DNA from: Alphaproteobacteria bacterium
GTDB taxonomy: Bacteria; Pseudomonadota; Alphaproteobacteria; Micropepsales; Micropepsaceae
Length of the DNA: 9,435 bases
Assembly (NCBI GenBank): GCA_017307315.1
Contig: JAFKFF010000159.1
Location: 7,743 to 17,177, forward strand
Direction: 5' to 3'
Shown here: in pieces, positions 1 to 6,967 of the stretch
Layout of the letters: each line of letters starts with the position of its first letter
Position numbering within the stretch: position 1 is the stretch's first letter
Position numbers and translations under genes: made by a program
Notes under the pieces: model-generated
Databases searched by the model: none
Seen by the model: only the letters and a program-made list of their open reading frames with translations
What the model was told of the DNA's origin: nothing

Positions 1-723
1 GCCGTCAATCTGGCGCTGGGCCTGTCGCGGCTCGGCCTCAAGGTCGGCCTGCTCGACGCCGACATCTATGGCCCCAGCCTGCCGCGCCTGCTCGATATCC
101 GCCACAAGCCCGAAAGCGACGGCAAGAAGATCAAGCCGATCGAAAAGTTCGGCCTCAAGACCATGTCCATCGGTTTTCTGGTGAAGGAAGACGAAGCGAT
201 GATCTGGCGCGGGCCCATGGTGCAATCGGCCCTAACCCAGATGCTGAACGATGTCTCCTGGGCGCCCCTGGATGTGCTGGTGCTGGACATGCCGCCGGGC
301 ACGGGTGATGCCCAGCTCACCATCGCCCAGCGCGCGCCGCTCAAGGGCGCGGTGATCGTTTCCACGCCGCAGGACATCGCCCTGATCGACGCCCGGAAGG
401 GCATCGCCATGTTCAAGAAGACCCAGGTGCCCATCCTGGGCATGGTCGAGAATATGAGCGTCTTCGTTTGCCCCGATTGCGGGCATGCCCATCACATTTT
501 CGGTCATGGCGGCGCGCGCGAAACGGCAGAGAAAGTCGGCGCGCCCTTCCTGGGCGAAATCCCGCTGGTGCCGCGCATCCGCGAGACGTCGGACGCGGGC
601 ACGCCGGTGATGGTGGCGGCGCCCGACGGTCCCGAGGCGCTGGCCTTCCTGGCGGTGGCGCAGAAGGTGGCGCTGGCGCTCAAGAGCGCGGACCGGCCCG
701 CGCCCAAGATCATTTTCGACTGA
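1..723 (+). CDS. mrp: Mrp/ApbC (NBP35-type) iron-sulfur cluster carrier ATPase, 5' end missing
   Basis: Frame 1 is open from the first base, so the gene begins upstream; 240 residues are visible. Proteins of this P-loop family bind a [4Fe-4S] cluster at a dimer interface in the cytosol and pass it to target enzymes, using ATP. The Walker A loop lies just before the window. What is visible is the strand and loop with LLDADIYGPSLPRL (about residues 18-31), the conserved WRGPMV segment, the Walker B-like LDMPPGTGDAQLT (about residues 95-107) and the cluster-binding C-P-D-C pair at residues 157 and 160. Then come IFGHGG and FLGEIPL, all in the usual order. The C-terminus is at the normal place, with no extra domain. 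The stop overlaps the end of folA on the other strand by 14 bases. Family assignment is firm; the exact cluster recipient cannot be read from sequence. Confidence 0.95.
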   Translation, partial: AVNLALGLSRLGLKVGLLDADIYGPSLPRLLDIRHKPESDGKKIKPIEKFGLKTMSIGFLVKEDEAMIWRGPMVQSALTQMLNDVSWAPLDVLVLDMPPGTGDAQLTIAQRAPLKGAVIVSTPQDIALIDARKGIAMFKKTQVPILGMVENMSVFVCPDCGHAHHIFGHGGARETAEKVGAPFLGEIPLVPRIRETSDAGTPVMVAAPDGPEALAFLAVAQKVALALKSADRPAPKIIFD

Positions 724-1183
724 GTGTGACGTAACTATAGGTCAGGCCGTCCGGCGTCGCATGCATCTCGCGCGCGGTTTCGCGCCAATCGCTGCGTTCA
801 AACTCGAAATGCGCATCACCGTCAAAAGCACCGTGCACTTCGGTGAGATCGATGCGGTCCGCATGCGGCAGCGCCGCGCGATAGATTTCTCCGCCGCCGA
901 TCACCATCACGTCCGCGCCTTGCGTTTTCGCGAACGCCTCTTCCAGCGATGCGGCGGGCACCGCGCCCTCCGCCCGCCAACCCGGTTGCCGCGTCACCAC
1001 GATATTGGTCCGGTCCACCAAAGGCCTTCGCGGCAGCGAATCCCAGGTCTTGCGGCCCATCACCACGGGCTTGCCGATCGTAAGGGCCTTGAAGCGCTTC
1101 ATGTCTTCGGGGATGCGCCAGGGGATTTGGCCGTCCCGCCCGATCACGCCATTCTCCGCCATCGCCAGCACCAGCGTGATCAT
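710..1183 (-). CDS. folA: Dihydrofolate reductase
   Basis: Reduces 7,8-dihydrofolate to tetrahydrofolate with NADPH in the cytosol, the last step of folate synthesis and the target of trimethoprim. The product is 157 residues, normal for the chromosomal enzyme. Visible hallmarks: LAMAENGVIGRDGQIPW (residues 6-22), Asp27 in PEDMKRF (the catalytic acid), MGRKTWDSL (42-50), RTNIVVTRQ (58-66) and the cofactor loop VIGGGEIY (94-101). I chose the ATG at 1181-1183 because a GGAG sits 7 bases upstream; an in-frame TTG directly before it adds one residue and is badly spaced. The tail overlaps the end of mrp by 14 bases. The start faces the RcnB-like gene across about 110 bases, so the two must have separate promoters there. 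The minus strand holds a TATGGT about 35 bases before the start as a weak -10, with no convincing -35. Confidence 0.95.
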   Translation of the reverse strand: MITLVLAMAENGVIGRDGQIPWRIPEDMKRFKALTIGKPVVMGRKTWDSLPRRPLVDRTNIVVTRQPGWRAEGAVPAASLEEAFAKTQGADVMVIGGGEIYRAALPHADRIDLTEVHGAFDGDAHFEFERSDWRETAREMHATPDGLTYSYVTLSRK

Positions 1184-1291
1184 CAAAAAGCTCCATTTGG
1201 CGGGCGACCATAGCAGCCGGATGGCACGGATAAACGGAACTTTTGCCGCGCCGCCGGGTTACTCGGGATGGGCAGAAAGGCTTTGGGTATT

Positions 1292-2053
1292 ATGCGTAGA
1301 TTTCTGATTTCCGTCGCCGTGATCGGCCTGGTGGGCGGCACCAGCCTGGCCCTCGCACAAGACCGCGATCATGGCCGAGGACGCGGTGGCCAACAGGCCG
1401 GCCAGCAGCAGAATGCGCCGGGTCCCGCCATCAACGGACGCGGCAGCATCGGAGAACGTCAATTCCGCGAGCATCACGATGTGCCATCGCCCCAGCGCTC
1501 CGCGCCTGCACCGCAGCCGGCGCCGCAACGGGCACAAACGCCCGCCGACGCCGCCGCCCAGCAGATGCGCGGCATCAACCGTGCGTTCGGCAACGCCCCG
1601 CAGCCCAATGCGGGACGGCCGGAGGCCAACAGGCCCGACAACAACAACCGCCCGGATTTTCGCGGGCGAGATGACCGGCGCGATGGGCGGGACCGCGGCC
1701 GCGACGGCAATCGCCGGGATTTCGACAACAACAACCGGCGGCCGTCTTTCAACAATGGGCAGCGCCGCGATTTCAGCAATTACCGCAACTATCACCGCAA
1801 TTTCCGCGCCGAGCGGCGCTTCCGCGCGCCGCCCTATCGCCGGCCGCCGGGCTGGTATTCGCACCGCTGGAGCTGGGGCGAGACGCTTCCGTTTGCCTTC
1901 TGGGGACGCGATTACTGGCTGATGGATTTCGGAATCTACGACCTGCCGCCACCGCCTTTCGGCGCGGTCTGGGTCCGGGTCGGCGATGACGCTCTTCTGA
2001 TCGACCAGGACACGGGCGAAATCATCGAAGTCGATTACGGAGTCTTTTATTAA
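1292..2053 (+). CDS. Exported RcnB-family protein with long Arg/Asn/Gly/Asp-rich linker
   Basis: 253 residues in three parts. Residues 1-22 are a Sec signal peptide: MRR, a hydrophobic core, and an ALA cleavage site before Gln23. Residues about 23-190 are a low-complexity stretch very rich in Arg, Asn, Asp, Gly, Gln and Pro, with repeated RDxR and NNNR pieces. Residues about 204-253 match the RcnB (nickel/cobalt homeostasis regulator) domain: DLPPPPFGAVWVRVGDDALL, then a TGEII segment and the terminal YGVFY. E. coli RcnB is a small periplasmic protein that tunes nickel and cobalt efflux. Here the linker is far longer than that whole protein and no rcnA efflux gene is adjacent, so a metal role is only a guess. 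The ATG at 1292 gives the cleanest signal peptide; an in-frame ATG at 1268 would add eight residues. Family placement rests on the last 50 residues. Confidence 0.8.
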   Translation: MRRFLISVAVIGLVGGTSLALAQDRDHGRGRGGQQAGQQQNAPGPAINGRGSIGERQFREHHDVPSPQRSAPAPQPAPQRAQTPADAAAQQMRGINRAFGNAPQPNAGRPEANRPDNNNRPDFRGRDDRRDGRDRGRDGNRRDFDNNNRRPSFNNGQRRDFSNYRNYHRNFRAERRFRAPPYRRPPGWYSHRWSWGETLPFAFWGRDYWLMDFGIYDLPPPPFGAVWVRVGDDALLIDQDTGEIIEVDYGVFY

Positions 2054-2061
2054 CCCCCATC

Positions 2062-2158
2062 TGTCCGCCACGGCCGCAGGCGGCCTAGCGGACATCTTCC
2101 CCCGCCAGCGGCTTTGCCGCGCGGGGGAAGAAAGCCTGTGTGCGCTTCTCCACGCGGC
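2062..2158. repeat. Cluster of intergenic palindromes (two stem-loops plus a third related arm)
   Basis: Nine bases after the RcnB-like gene lie two back-to-back stem-loops. The first (2062-2094) pairs TGTCCGC with GCGGACA, with an inner GGCCG/CGGCC. The second (2096-2130) pairs CTTCCCCCGC with GCGGGGGAAG and continues through a 2-base bulge into GCGGC-TTT-GCCGC, about 15 pairs in all. A third arm at 2145-2158 (CTTCTCCACGCGGC) resembles the left arm of stem 2 and could pair with its right arm instead, so the two pairings exclude each other. There is no T-run after either stem, so a classical intrinsic terminator is unlikely. It looks like a REP-type or other dispersed palindromic element; copies elsewhere in the genome cannot be seen from here. 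Confidence 0.6.
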
Positions 2159-2186
2159 AAAAGACCCCTTACCTTGCGGCGCACCA

Positions 2187-2195
2187 TGCTATAAA
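2187..2195 (+). promoter_or_regulatory. Candidate extended -10 promoter for purA
   Basis: TGC-TATAAA is a TGn-extended -10 box. A start about 7 bases downstream would give a purA leader of roughly 55 bases. There is no good -35, which extended -10 promoters can do without. No strong Shine-Dalgarno precedes the purA ATG. Assignment is by eye only. Confidence 0.35.
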
Positions 2196-2256
2196 TGGTC
2201 ACCGTGCCATAGCCTTCCTGGCTTGCGCAGAAAATCATCCGGGTACGGTATAATTC

Positions 2257-3546
2257 ATGACCAATGTGACCGTGATCGGCGCCCAATGGGGCGACGAGGG
2301 CAAGGGCAAGATCATCGACTGGCTGTCCAATCGCGCCGACATGGTGGCGCGGTTCCAGGGCGGCAACAATGCCGGCCATACCATCGTGGTGGGCGACAAG
2401 ACCTACAAGCTTTCGCTGCTTCCCTCCGGCGTGGTGCAGGGCAAGCGCTCCATCATCGGCAATGGCGTGGTGGTCGATCCCTGGTCGCTGGTGGACGAGA
2501 TTGCGCGGGTCGGCCAGGCGGGTCTGACCATCACCCCCGACATCCTGGTCCTGGCCGAGAATGCCGTGCTGGTCCTGCCGCTGCACCGCGAGCTGGACGC
2601 GATGCGTGAGGAAGCCTCGAACCAGAAGATCGGCACCACCAAGCGCGGCATCGGCCCAGCCTATGAAGACAAGGTCGGCCGCCGCGCCTTGCGCGCCATC
2701 GACCTGGCCGACCTTTCCGCCCTGCCCGCCAAGATCGAGCGGCTCCTCGCCCATCACAATGTGCTGCGCCGCGGCTTCGGCCATGCCGAAGCGGACGCCA
2801 AAGCCCTGTTGCAGGCCCTGGCCGAGATCGCACCCAGGATCGTGCCGTTTCTGGGCTCGTCCTGGCGCGAACTGCACGCGGCCCGCTTGGCGGGAAAGCG
2901 CGTCCTGTTCGAAGGCGCCCAGGCGGTCTTGCTCGACATCGATCACGGCACCTATCCCTTCGTCACGTCCTCCAACACGGTGGCGGGACAAGCGGCGGCG
3001 GGCGCGGGCGTGGGCCCGCGCGAAATCGGCACCGTGCTCGGCATCGTCAAAAGCTACACCACCCGTGTCGGCGAAGGCCCTTTCCCCACCGAATTGAAAG
3101 ACGCCACCGGCGACAGGCTGGGCGAGCGCGGCCATGAATTCGGCACCGTCACGGGCAGGAAGCGCCGCTGCGGTTGGTTCGACGCAGTGCTGGTACGCCA
3201 GACCGTCATCACCGGCGGCGTCGACGGCATCGCCTTGACCAAGCTCGACGTGCTGGACGGGTTCGAGGAGATCAAGGTCTGCACCGGTTATGCGCTGGAC
3301 GGCAAGACGCTCGACCATCTGCCGGCCTCCGCCAACGCCCAGGCGCGGCTGACCCCGGTCTATGAGACTTTGGAAGGCTGGAGCGAATCCACCCAAGGGG
3401 CGCGGAGTTGGGCGCAGCTTCCCGCCAATGCCATCAAGTATGTGCGGCGGGTGGAGGAGCTGATCGGCGCGCCGGTGGCGCTTTTGTCCACCAGCCCCGA
3501 CCGCGACGACACCATCATGGTGCGGGATCCGTTCGTCGGGCGTTAA
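2257..3546 (+). CDS. purA: Adenylosuccinate synthetase
   Basis: Couples IMP, aspartate and GTP to adenylosuccinate, the first step from IMP to AMP; a cytosolic homodimer. The 429-residue length is normal for the family. Conserved parts are all present: the GTP/IMP loop [11 protein letters not shown] (8-18) with catalytic Asp13, NNAGHT with His41, GTTKRGIGP (126-134), FEGAQ (218-222), [13 protein letters not shown] (229-241), [12 protein letters not shown] (268-279) and the guanine/aspartate region [11 protein letters not shown] (299-309). The ATG is certain: the canonical start [18 protein letters not shown] begins there and an in-frame TAA lies two codons upstream. One oddity is Ala223 after FEGAQ, where I expect Gly (one base change, GGx to GCx). 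The gene stands alone behind the palindrome cluster, and its stop shares TTAA with the stop of the opposing TetR gene. Confidence 0.98.
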   Translation: MTNVTVIGAQWGDEGKGKIIDWLSNRADMVARFQGGNNAGHTIVVGDKTYKLSLLPSGVVQGKRSIIGNGVVVDPWSLVDEIARVGQAGLTITPDILVLAENAVLVLPLHRELDAMREEASNQKIGTTKRGIGPAYEDKVGRRALRAIDLADLSALPAKIERLLAHHNVLRRGFGHAEADAKALLQALAEIAPRIVPFLGSSWRELHAARLAGKRVLFEGAQAVLLDIDHGTYPFVTSSNTVAGQAAAGAGVGPREIGTVLGIVKSYTTRVGEGPFPTELKDATGDRLGERGHEFGTVTGRKRRCGWFDAVLVRQTVITGGVDGIALTKLDVLDGFEEIKVCTGYALDGKTLDHLPASANAQARLTPVYETLEGWSESTQGARSWAQLPANAIKYVRRVEELIGAPVALLSTSPDRDDTIMVRDPFVGR

Positions 3547-4088
3547 TCGAAGGACCGGAACAAGAGCGGCAGAGCTTTTCCGGAAACTCCGGGCGCGAAA
3601 AGCTCCAGCATGCGCGCGCCTTCGATGGCGACGAGAATCGCGGCGGCTTCCTTTTCGCGCCGCCCGTGATCGGAAACAGCCAACCGTGCACCGATCCATT
3701 CGAGCCAAGTCTCGACGGCCCGCAGCGCGAATTTCGCGAAAGGTTCTTCGCCCCGCGCGCCGCGCGCCGCCACATCGGCCCAAACCTTGAGAATGGGCGC
3801 AATGTCCGGCTTCTGCATGGCGTGCGTCAGCTTTCTGGCCAGGGCGGCGGACGGCAGGCGAACAGGCGGCAAGGCGCGCTCCAGCCGCGCCGCCAGGATC
3901 GCCGACAGGTGCGCAAGCGAGGCCTCCACCAGATCGGCCTGATTGCCGAAATAGTAAAGCAGCATGCGATCGGATGTTCCCAGCCGCGCCGCGAGATCGC
4001 GCAGCGGCAGGATCGCCACGCCGTCCCGGAGCAGCAAAGCGGCGATATCTGCGGCCAAGTCTTGCCGGCGGCTGGTTTTTTTCGTCAT
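3543..4088 (-). CDS. TetR/AcrR-family transcriptional repressor
   Basis: 181 residues. Residues about 8-52 form the TetR DNA-binding fold: a first helix ([12 protein letters not shown]), then the helix-turn-helix [20 protein letters not shown], whose [12 protein letters not shown] end is the family signature (YxYF followed by a charged helix). The remaining about 125 residues are helical and Ala/Leu/Arg-rich, as expected for the ligand-binding and dimer domain; the ligand is not readable. The gene is divergent from a four-helix membrane protein, with 69 bases between the two ATGs, and that gap holds two matching palindromes. This is the standard arrangement for a TetR repressor that controls itself and its neighbour. 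Its TAA overlaps the purA TAA on the palindrome TTAA. There is no strong Shine-Dalgarno (only AAAAAGA 5 bases before the ATG), so expression may be low. Confidence 0.9.
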   Translation of the reverse strand: MTKKTSRRQDLAADIAALLLRDGVAILPLRDLAARLGTSDRMLLYYFGNQADLVEASLAHLSAILAARLERALPPVRLPSAALARKLTHAMQKPDIAPILKVWADVAARGARGEEPFAKFALRAVETWLEWIGARLAVSDHGRREKEAAAILVAIEGARMLELFAPGVSGKALPLLFRSFD

Positions 4089-4100
4089 GCGAATCTTTTT

Positions 4101-4114
4101 GTAGCGTACGCTAC
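4101..4114. promoter_or_regulatory. Probable TetR operator 1 (perfect 14-bp palindrome)
   Basis: GTAGCGTACGCTAC is its own reverse complement. It lies 12 bases upstream of the TetR gene's ATG and shares GTAGC-N4-GCTAC with the site at 4126-4143. Position and symmetry fit binding by the adjacent repressor dimer and autoregulation. Confidence 0.7.
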
Positions 4115-4125
4115 GCTATTTTGCT

Positions 4126-4143
4126 ATGTAGCGCATGCTACAT
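4126..4143. promoter_or_regulatory. Probable TetR operator 2 (7-bp inverted arms)
   Basis: ATGTAGC-GCAT-GCTACAT has perfect 7-bp arms around 4 asymmetric bases. It lies 14 bases before the membrane-protein ATG. Its centre is 27 bp from that of operator 1. Binding here would probably block transcription of the membrane protein. Confidence 0.7.
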
Positions 4144-4157
4144 TCCTGAGGTGCTCC

Positions 4158-4595
4158 ATGCTGACGTCATCGCACATCGTCCGGCTCACGGGAATCGCAC
4201 TGACCCTGTGGGCACTGGCGACCGCTTGCATCCATCTATGGCCTCGCGCCTTCCTCGATTACACGATGGCCGCCCTGGGCTTCGTGATCAGCCTGCCGAT
4301 GGCGCTTTTGTCGGTGCGGCTGACCCGAAAACTGGCGGGACTTGAAATGTCGCAGCTCCTGGCGGGCGTCACGCTGGTGGGCGCCATCGCGATGGTGATC
4401 GATGGCGTGATGTTGCGCTTCGTGCCTTGGATTTATGGCTCCGACGATGCGCTTTTGCGGGCCGGCGCGGCCTGGCTTCTCTGGGGTTACGGCGTCAGCC
4501 TGGCCTTCGCATTCCTGTGGGTTTCCAGGGAAGAGCGGAACGCTTTGCCCGAAAAGCGGAGGGGTGGACGAACTCCCGAAGGAACGCCGGCCTGA
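4158..4595 (+). CDS. Four-helix inner-membrane protein, DUF5367-like, under TetR control
   Basis: 145 residues with four hydrophobic segments at about 9-29, 34-54, 65-87 and 103-122, and a basic, hydrophilic tail (SREERNALPEKRRGGR) that should be cytoplasmic. Helix 3 ends in the pattern AMVIDGVMLRFVPWIYG and helix 4 carries AAWLLWGYG, which reminds me of the uncharacterised DUF5367 family; that match is from memory and tentative. The ATG at 4158 is supported by GAGGTG about 4 bases upstream and by starting right after operator 2. The same frame is open far upstream, but that stretch lies over purA and antisense to the TetR gene and is not coding. No transporter motif is visible; the TetR pairing suggests a response to a small molecule or membrane stress. 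It may share a transcript with the lipoprotein 41 bases downstream. Confidence 0.75.
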   Translation: MLTSSHIVRLTGIALTLWALATACIHLWPRAFLDYTMAALGFVISLPMALLSVRLTRKLAGLEMSQLLAGVTLVGAIAMVIDGVMLRFVPWIYGSDDALLRAGAAWLLWGYGVSLAFAFLWVSREERNALPEKRRGGRTPEGTPA

Positions 4596-4605
4596 AAGAG
4601 ACGTT

Positions 4606-4631
4606 TTCTCCTCGAACAGATACGAGGAGAA
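4606..4631 (+). promoter_or_regulatory. RNA hairpin covering the Shine-Dalgarno of the small lipoprotein gene
   Basis: TTCTCCTCG (4606-4614) pairs perfectly with CGAGGAGAA (4623-4631) across the 8-base loop AACAGATA. The right arm contains the Shine-Dalgarno GAGGAG of the lipoprotein gene, 7 bases before its ATG at 4637. There is no T-run, so it is not a terminator. It could hold translation off until melted, by temperature, by a ribosome arriving from the upstream gene, or by a trans-acting factor. Confidence 0.55.
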
Positions 4632-4636
4632 TGTCC

Positions 4637-4786
4637 ATGCGCGCCGCGATTGTGGTTCTGCTCACGACACTGACTTTGGCCGCCTGCGGCACCACGCACA
4701 AAACCGTGGTCGTGCAACCGCCGCCCAACAGCACCACCGTGGTGGACCAGAACGGCAACGCGCATGTGATCGAGCGCGATCGCTGA
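4637..4786 (+). CDS. Very small lipoprotein (49 aa precursor)
   Basis: The precursor is MRAAIVVLLTTLTLAAC followed by 32 residues. Arg2, a hydrophobic core and the lipobox L-A-A-C with Cys17 predict signal peptidase II cleavage and a lipid-anchored mature peptide of about 33 residues. The mature part, GTTHKTVVVQPPPNSTTVV then DQNGNAHVIERDR, has a Val/Pro/Thr stretch and no known domain. The ATG at 4637 is preferred over the in-frame ATG at 4631: GAGGAG is 7 bases from 4637 but only one base from 4631. The gene follows the membrane protein by 41 bases, and its stop is 6 bases from the thiD stop on the other strand. Similar short Pro/Val lipoproteins are common in alphaproteobacteria, without known function. 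Coding status rests on the signal, lipobox and ribosome site. Confidence 0.75.
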   Translation: MRAAIVVLLTTLTLAACGTTHKTVVVQPPPNSTTVVDQNGNAHVIERDR

Positions 4787-4792
4787 ACCGGG

Positions 4793-5554
4793 TCAGGAGA
4801 GGAAATTCAGCGGTCCGTGACCGCGTCCGAAGCCGGGCGCGGTCCGGATCGCGTTTTGCACGAAAGCATGCGCCCTCTCCACCGCTTCGCCGAGACGCTG
4901 GCCCTTCGCCAACCCGCAAGCAATCGCGGTCGATAGCGTGCAGCCGGTGCCATGAGTATGGCGCGTGCGCTGGCGCGGCGCCTCCAGAACCAGGGATGGG
5001 CCATCCACATCCGTCAGAATGTCGCGCACGGTGGCGCCGCTATCGTGGCCGCCCTTGAACAAGACCCTTCTTGCGCCCAGCAAAGCGAAGGCCTGGGCGG
5101 CTTGATGGATACCGTGATCGTCGGTGGGCAGAATCCCCACCAGCGCCGCGCTTTCCGGCAGGTTCGGCGTCACCACCGTCGCGCGGGGCAGAAGACGCTG
5201 CTTGAGGACTTCGAGGGCCTGCGGCTCCAGCAGAAGCGAGCCGCTGGTGGAAACCAGCACCGGATCGAGCACCAGGGGAATATCGGTCTGGCCGACCGCG
5301 TCGGCGACCGCGCCCGCAAGGACGGCATTGGCCAGCATCCCGATCTTGATGGCGTCCGCGCCGATATCGTTCAGGGCGGCCTCGATCTGGCCGCGCACGA
5401 TCTCGGGCGTCATGAGCTGAATCGCGCTGACGCCGGTCGTGTCCTGCACCGTGATGGCGGTCACCGCCGTCTGGGCATAAACCCCGAAACGCTGCGCGGT
5501 CTTGATATCGGCCTGCAGGCCCGCTCCGCCGGAGGCCTGGCAAACCTGTCTCAG
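4793..5554 (-). CDS. thiD: Hydroxymethylpyrimidine/phosphomethylpyrimidine kinase, N-terminus lost or with a CTG start
   Basis: ThiD phosphorylates hydroxymethylpyrimidine twice to give the pyrimidine half of thiamine. The ribokinase-type body is clear: [12 protein letters not shown] (8-19 counting from the CTG), [44 protein letters not shown] and the catalytic loop [13 protein letters not shown] (about 200-212), ending in GHGPLNFLS. What is wrong is the start. The frame opens at 5566 after a TGA and has no ATG, GTG or TTG until a GTG at 5462-5464, which would remove the whole SGGAG...QAD region. A CTG at 5552-5554 overlaps the glmM stop as CTGA and has AGAGG 7 bases upstream, so I place the start there. 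Even so, the usual first strand (LxIAGSDP, about 9-10 residues) is missing; RQVCQA precedes SGGAG instead. It may be a working CTG-started enzyme, a 5'-damaged gene or an assembly fault. Confidence 0.8.
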   Translation of the reverse strand: MRQVCQASGGAGLQADIKTAQRFGVYAQTAVTAITVQDTTGVSAIQLMTPEIVRGQIEAALNDIGADAIKIGMLANAVLAGAVADAVGQTDIPLVLDPVLVSTSGSLLLEPQALEVLKQRLLPRATVVTPNLPESAALVGILPTDDHGIHQAAQAFALLGARRVLFKGGHDSGATVRDILTDVDGPSLVLEAPRQRTRHTHGTGCTLSTAIACGLAKGQRLGEAVERAHAFVQNAIRTAPGFGRGHGPLNFLS

Positions 5555-6897
5555 GCCGCCACCTCTTCAATGGCGCCGGCGATGGCGCGGACGACGGCGC
5601 GCACCGTCTTTTCGTCTTCGCCCTCGGCCATGACGCGGATCAGGGGTTCGGTGCCGGACTTGCGCACCAGCACCCGGCCATTGTCGCCCAGCCGGGCGCG
5701 CGCCGCGTCGATGGAGGATTTCACCTTGGCATCGTCGAGCGGCGAGCCCTTCTTGAAGCGCACATTTTCCAGCACTTGCGGCAGCGGCTCGTAGAGATGC
5801 GCCGCCGCCGAGGCCGGCTTCCCTTCCTGGGCGATCACCGCCAGCACCTGCAAGGCCGCGATCAGGCCGTCGCCGGTGGTGGAGAAATCCGAAAGGATGA
5901 TGTGGCCGGACTGTTCGCCGCCGACATTGAATCCGCCCTTGTGCATCTCTTCCAGCACATAGCGGTCGCCGACCGAAGCGCGGGCCAGCTTGAGCTTCAG
6001 CCCGTTCAGGTAGCGGTCCAGGCCTGCGTTCGACATCACCGTGCCGACCACGCCGCCGCCCTTCAGCATGTCGTTCTTCGACCAGCTTTTGGCGATCAAG
6101 GCCAGGATCTGGTCGCCATCGATGATCTGGCCCTGCTCGTCCGCCATCACCACCCGGTCGGCATCGCCGTCCAGCGCGATACCGAAATCCGCCCGCACCT
6201 CGCGCACCTTGGCGCACATGGCCTGGGGCGCGGTCGAGCCGCAATCCAGATTGATGTTGAGGCCGTCCGGCGAAACCCCCATCGAGACGATATCGGCGCC
6301 CAATTCCCACAACACTTCCGGCGCCACCTTGTAGGCGGCGCCGTTGGCGCAGTCGATCACGATGCGCAGGCCGTCGAGGCGCAGATTGCGGGGGAAAGTG
6401 TATTTGGCGAATTCGATATAGCGCGACTGGCTGTCGTCAATGCGCTTGGCGCGGCCGATGCCCGTGCCGGTGGTGAGGCCCGATTCCAGGCCGCTGTCCA
6501 TCAGATGCTCGATTTCTTCTTCCACCGCATCCGAAAGCTTCTGCCCGTCGGGGCCGAAGAATTTGATGCCATTGTCGTGATAGGGATTATGCGAGGCGGT
6601 GATCATCACCCCGATATCGGCACGCAGAGAGCGGGTCAGCATCGCCACGGCCGGGGTGGGCAGCGGGCCGAACTGGAACACGTCCATGCCCACGGCGGTG
6701 AACCCCGCGACCAGGGCATTCTCGATCATGTAGCCGGACAGGCGCGTATCCTTGCCGATCACCACCCGGTGGCGATGTGCGCCGCGGGTGAAGATGCGCC
6801 CCGCCGCCATGCCCGCCTTCATCGCGATTTCCGGCGTCAGCACCGAAGCATTGGTGCGGCCGCGAATGCCGTCGGTACCGAAATATTTGCGTGCCAT
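5551..6897 (-). CDS. glmM: Phosphoglucosamine mutase
   Basis: Interconverts glucosamine-6-phosphate and glucosamine-1-phosphate, feeding UDP-GlcNAc for peptidoglycan and LPS. It is cytosolic and active when a serine is phosphorylated. The product is 448 residues (E. coli has about 445). Seen in order: [13 protein letters not shown] (4-16), the active-site loop [13 protein letters not shown] with Ser102, the metal-binding DGDADR (243-248), the sugar-binding GGEQSGHI, and the phosphate-binding [15 protein letters not shown] near the end. I start at the ATG at 6895-6897 ([10 protein letters not shown]), with AGGA 8 bases upstream; a longer open frame adds 12 unconserved residues. It lies 80 bases after folP in the same direction. 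Its TGA overlaps the thiD CTG, so translation is probably coupled. A 6-bp hairpin sits directly upstream of its ribosome site. Confidence 0.97.
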   Translation of the reverse strand: MARKYFGTDGIRGRTNASVLTPEIAMKAGMAAGRIFTRGAHRHRVVIGKDTRLSGYMIENALVAGFTAVGMDVFQFGPLPTPAVAMLTRSLRADIGVMITASHNPYHDNGIKFFGPDGQKLSDAVEEEIEHLMDSGLESGLTTGTGIGRAKRIDDSQSRYIEFAKYTFPRNLRLDGLRIVIDCANGAAYKVAPEVLWELGADIVSMGVSPDGLNINLDCGSTAPQAMCAKVREVRADFGIALDGDADRVVMADEQGQIIDGDQILALIAKSWSKNDMLKGGGVVGTVMSNAGLDRYLNGLKLKLARASVGDRYVLEEMHKGGFNVGGEQSGHIILSDFSTTGDGLIAALQVLAVIAQEGKPASAAAHLYEPLPQVLENVRFKKGSPLDDAKVKSSIDAARARLGDNGRVLVRKSGTEPLIRVMAEGEDEKTVRAVVRAIAGAIEEVAA

Positions 6898-6909
6898 CTC
6901 TTCATTCCT

Positions 6910-6928
6910 GGCGGAGGGATCGTCCGCC
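6910..6928 (-). promoter_or_regulatory. Small hairpin abutting the glmM Shine-Dalgarno
   Basis: On the minus strand GGCGGA and TCCGCC form a 6-bp stem with a 7-base loop that ends one base-step before the AGGA (6906-6909) of glmM. It might help present or occlude the ribosome site. It is short and could be chance in GC-rich DNA. Confidence 0.25.
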
Positions 6929-6967
6929 CGCATGTCCGGGTGTCATACTATTCTAAGCACCGGTCCT

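Noticed and set aside
1259..2095. 278-codon minus-strand open frame opposite the RcnB-like gene
   Set aside because: Val/Ala/Arg-rich translation with no recognisable motif, exactly antisense to a gene with signal peptide and domain; a GC-rich shadow.
2249..2254. Perfect TATAAT two bases before the purA ATG
   Set aside because: A start 7 bases downstream would fall inside the coding sequence after the ATG, and the nearest -35-like TTGCGC is 20 bases away; not a usable purA promoter.
2050..3783. 577-codon minus-strand open frame opposite purA
   Set aside because: It lies antisense to a certain gene and runs through the palindrome cluster; composition is that of a mirror frame.
3408..4157. 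Upstream part of the open frame that ends as the membrane protein
   Set aside because: It overlies the purA end in another frame and is antisense to the TetR gene. The real start is the ATG at 4158 with its own ribosome site.
5530..5570. A frameshift as explanation for the odd thiD start
   Set aside because: I read all three minus frames here and none encodes the missing LxIAGSDP stretch, so one inserted or lost base would not restore it.
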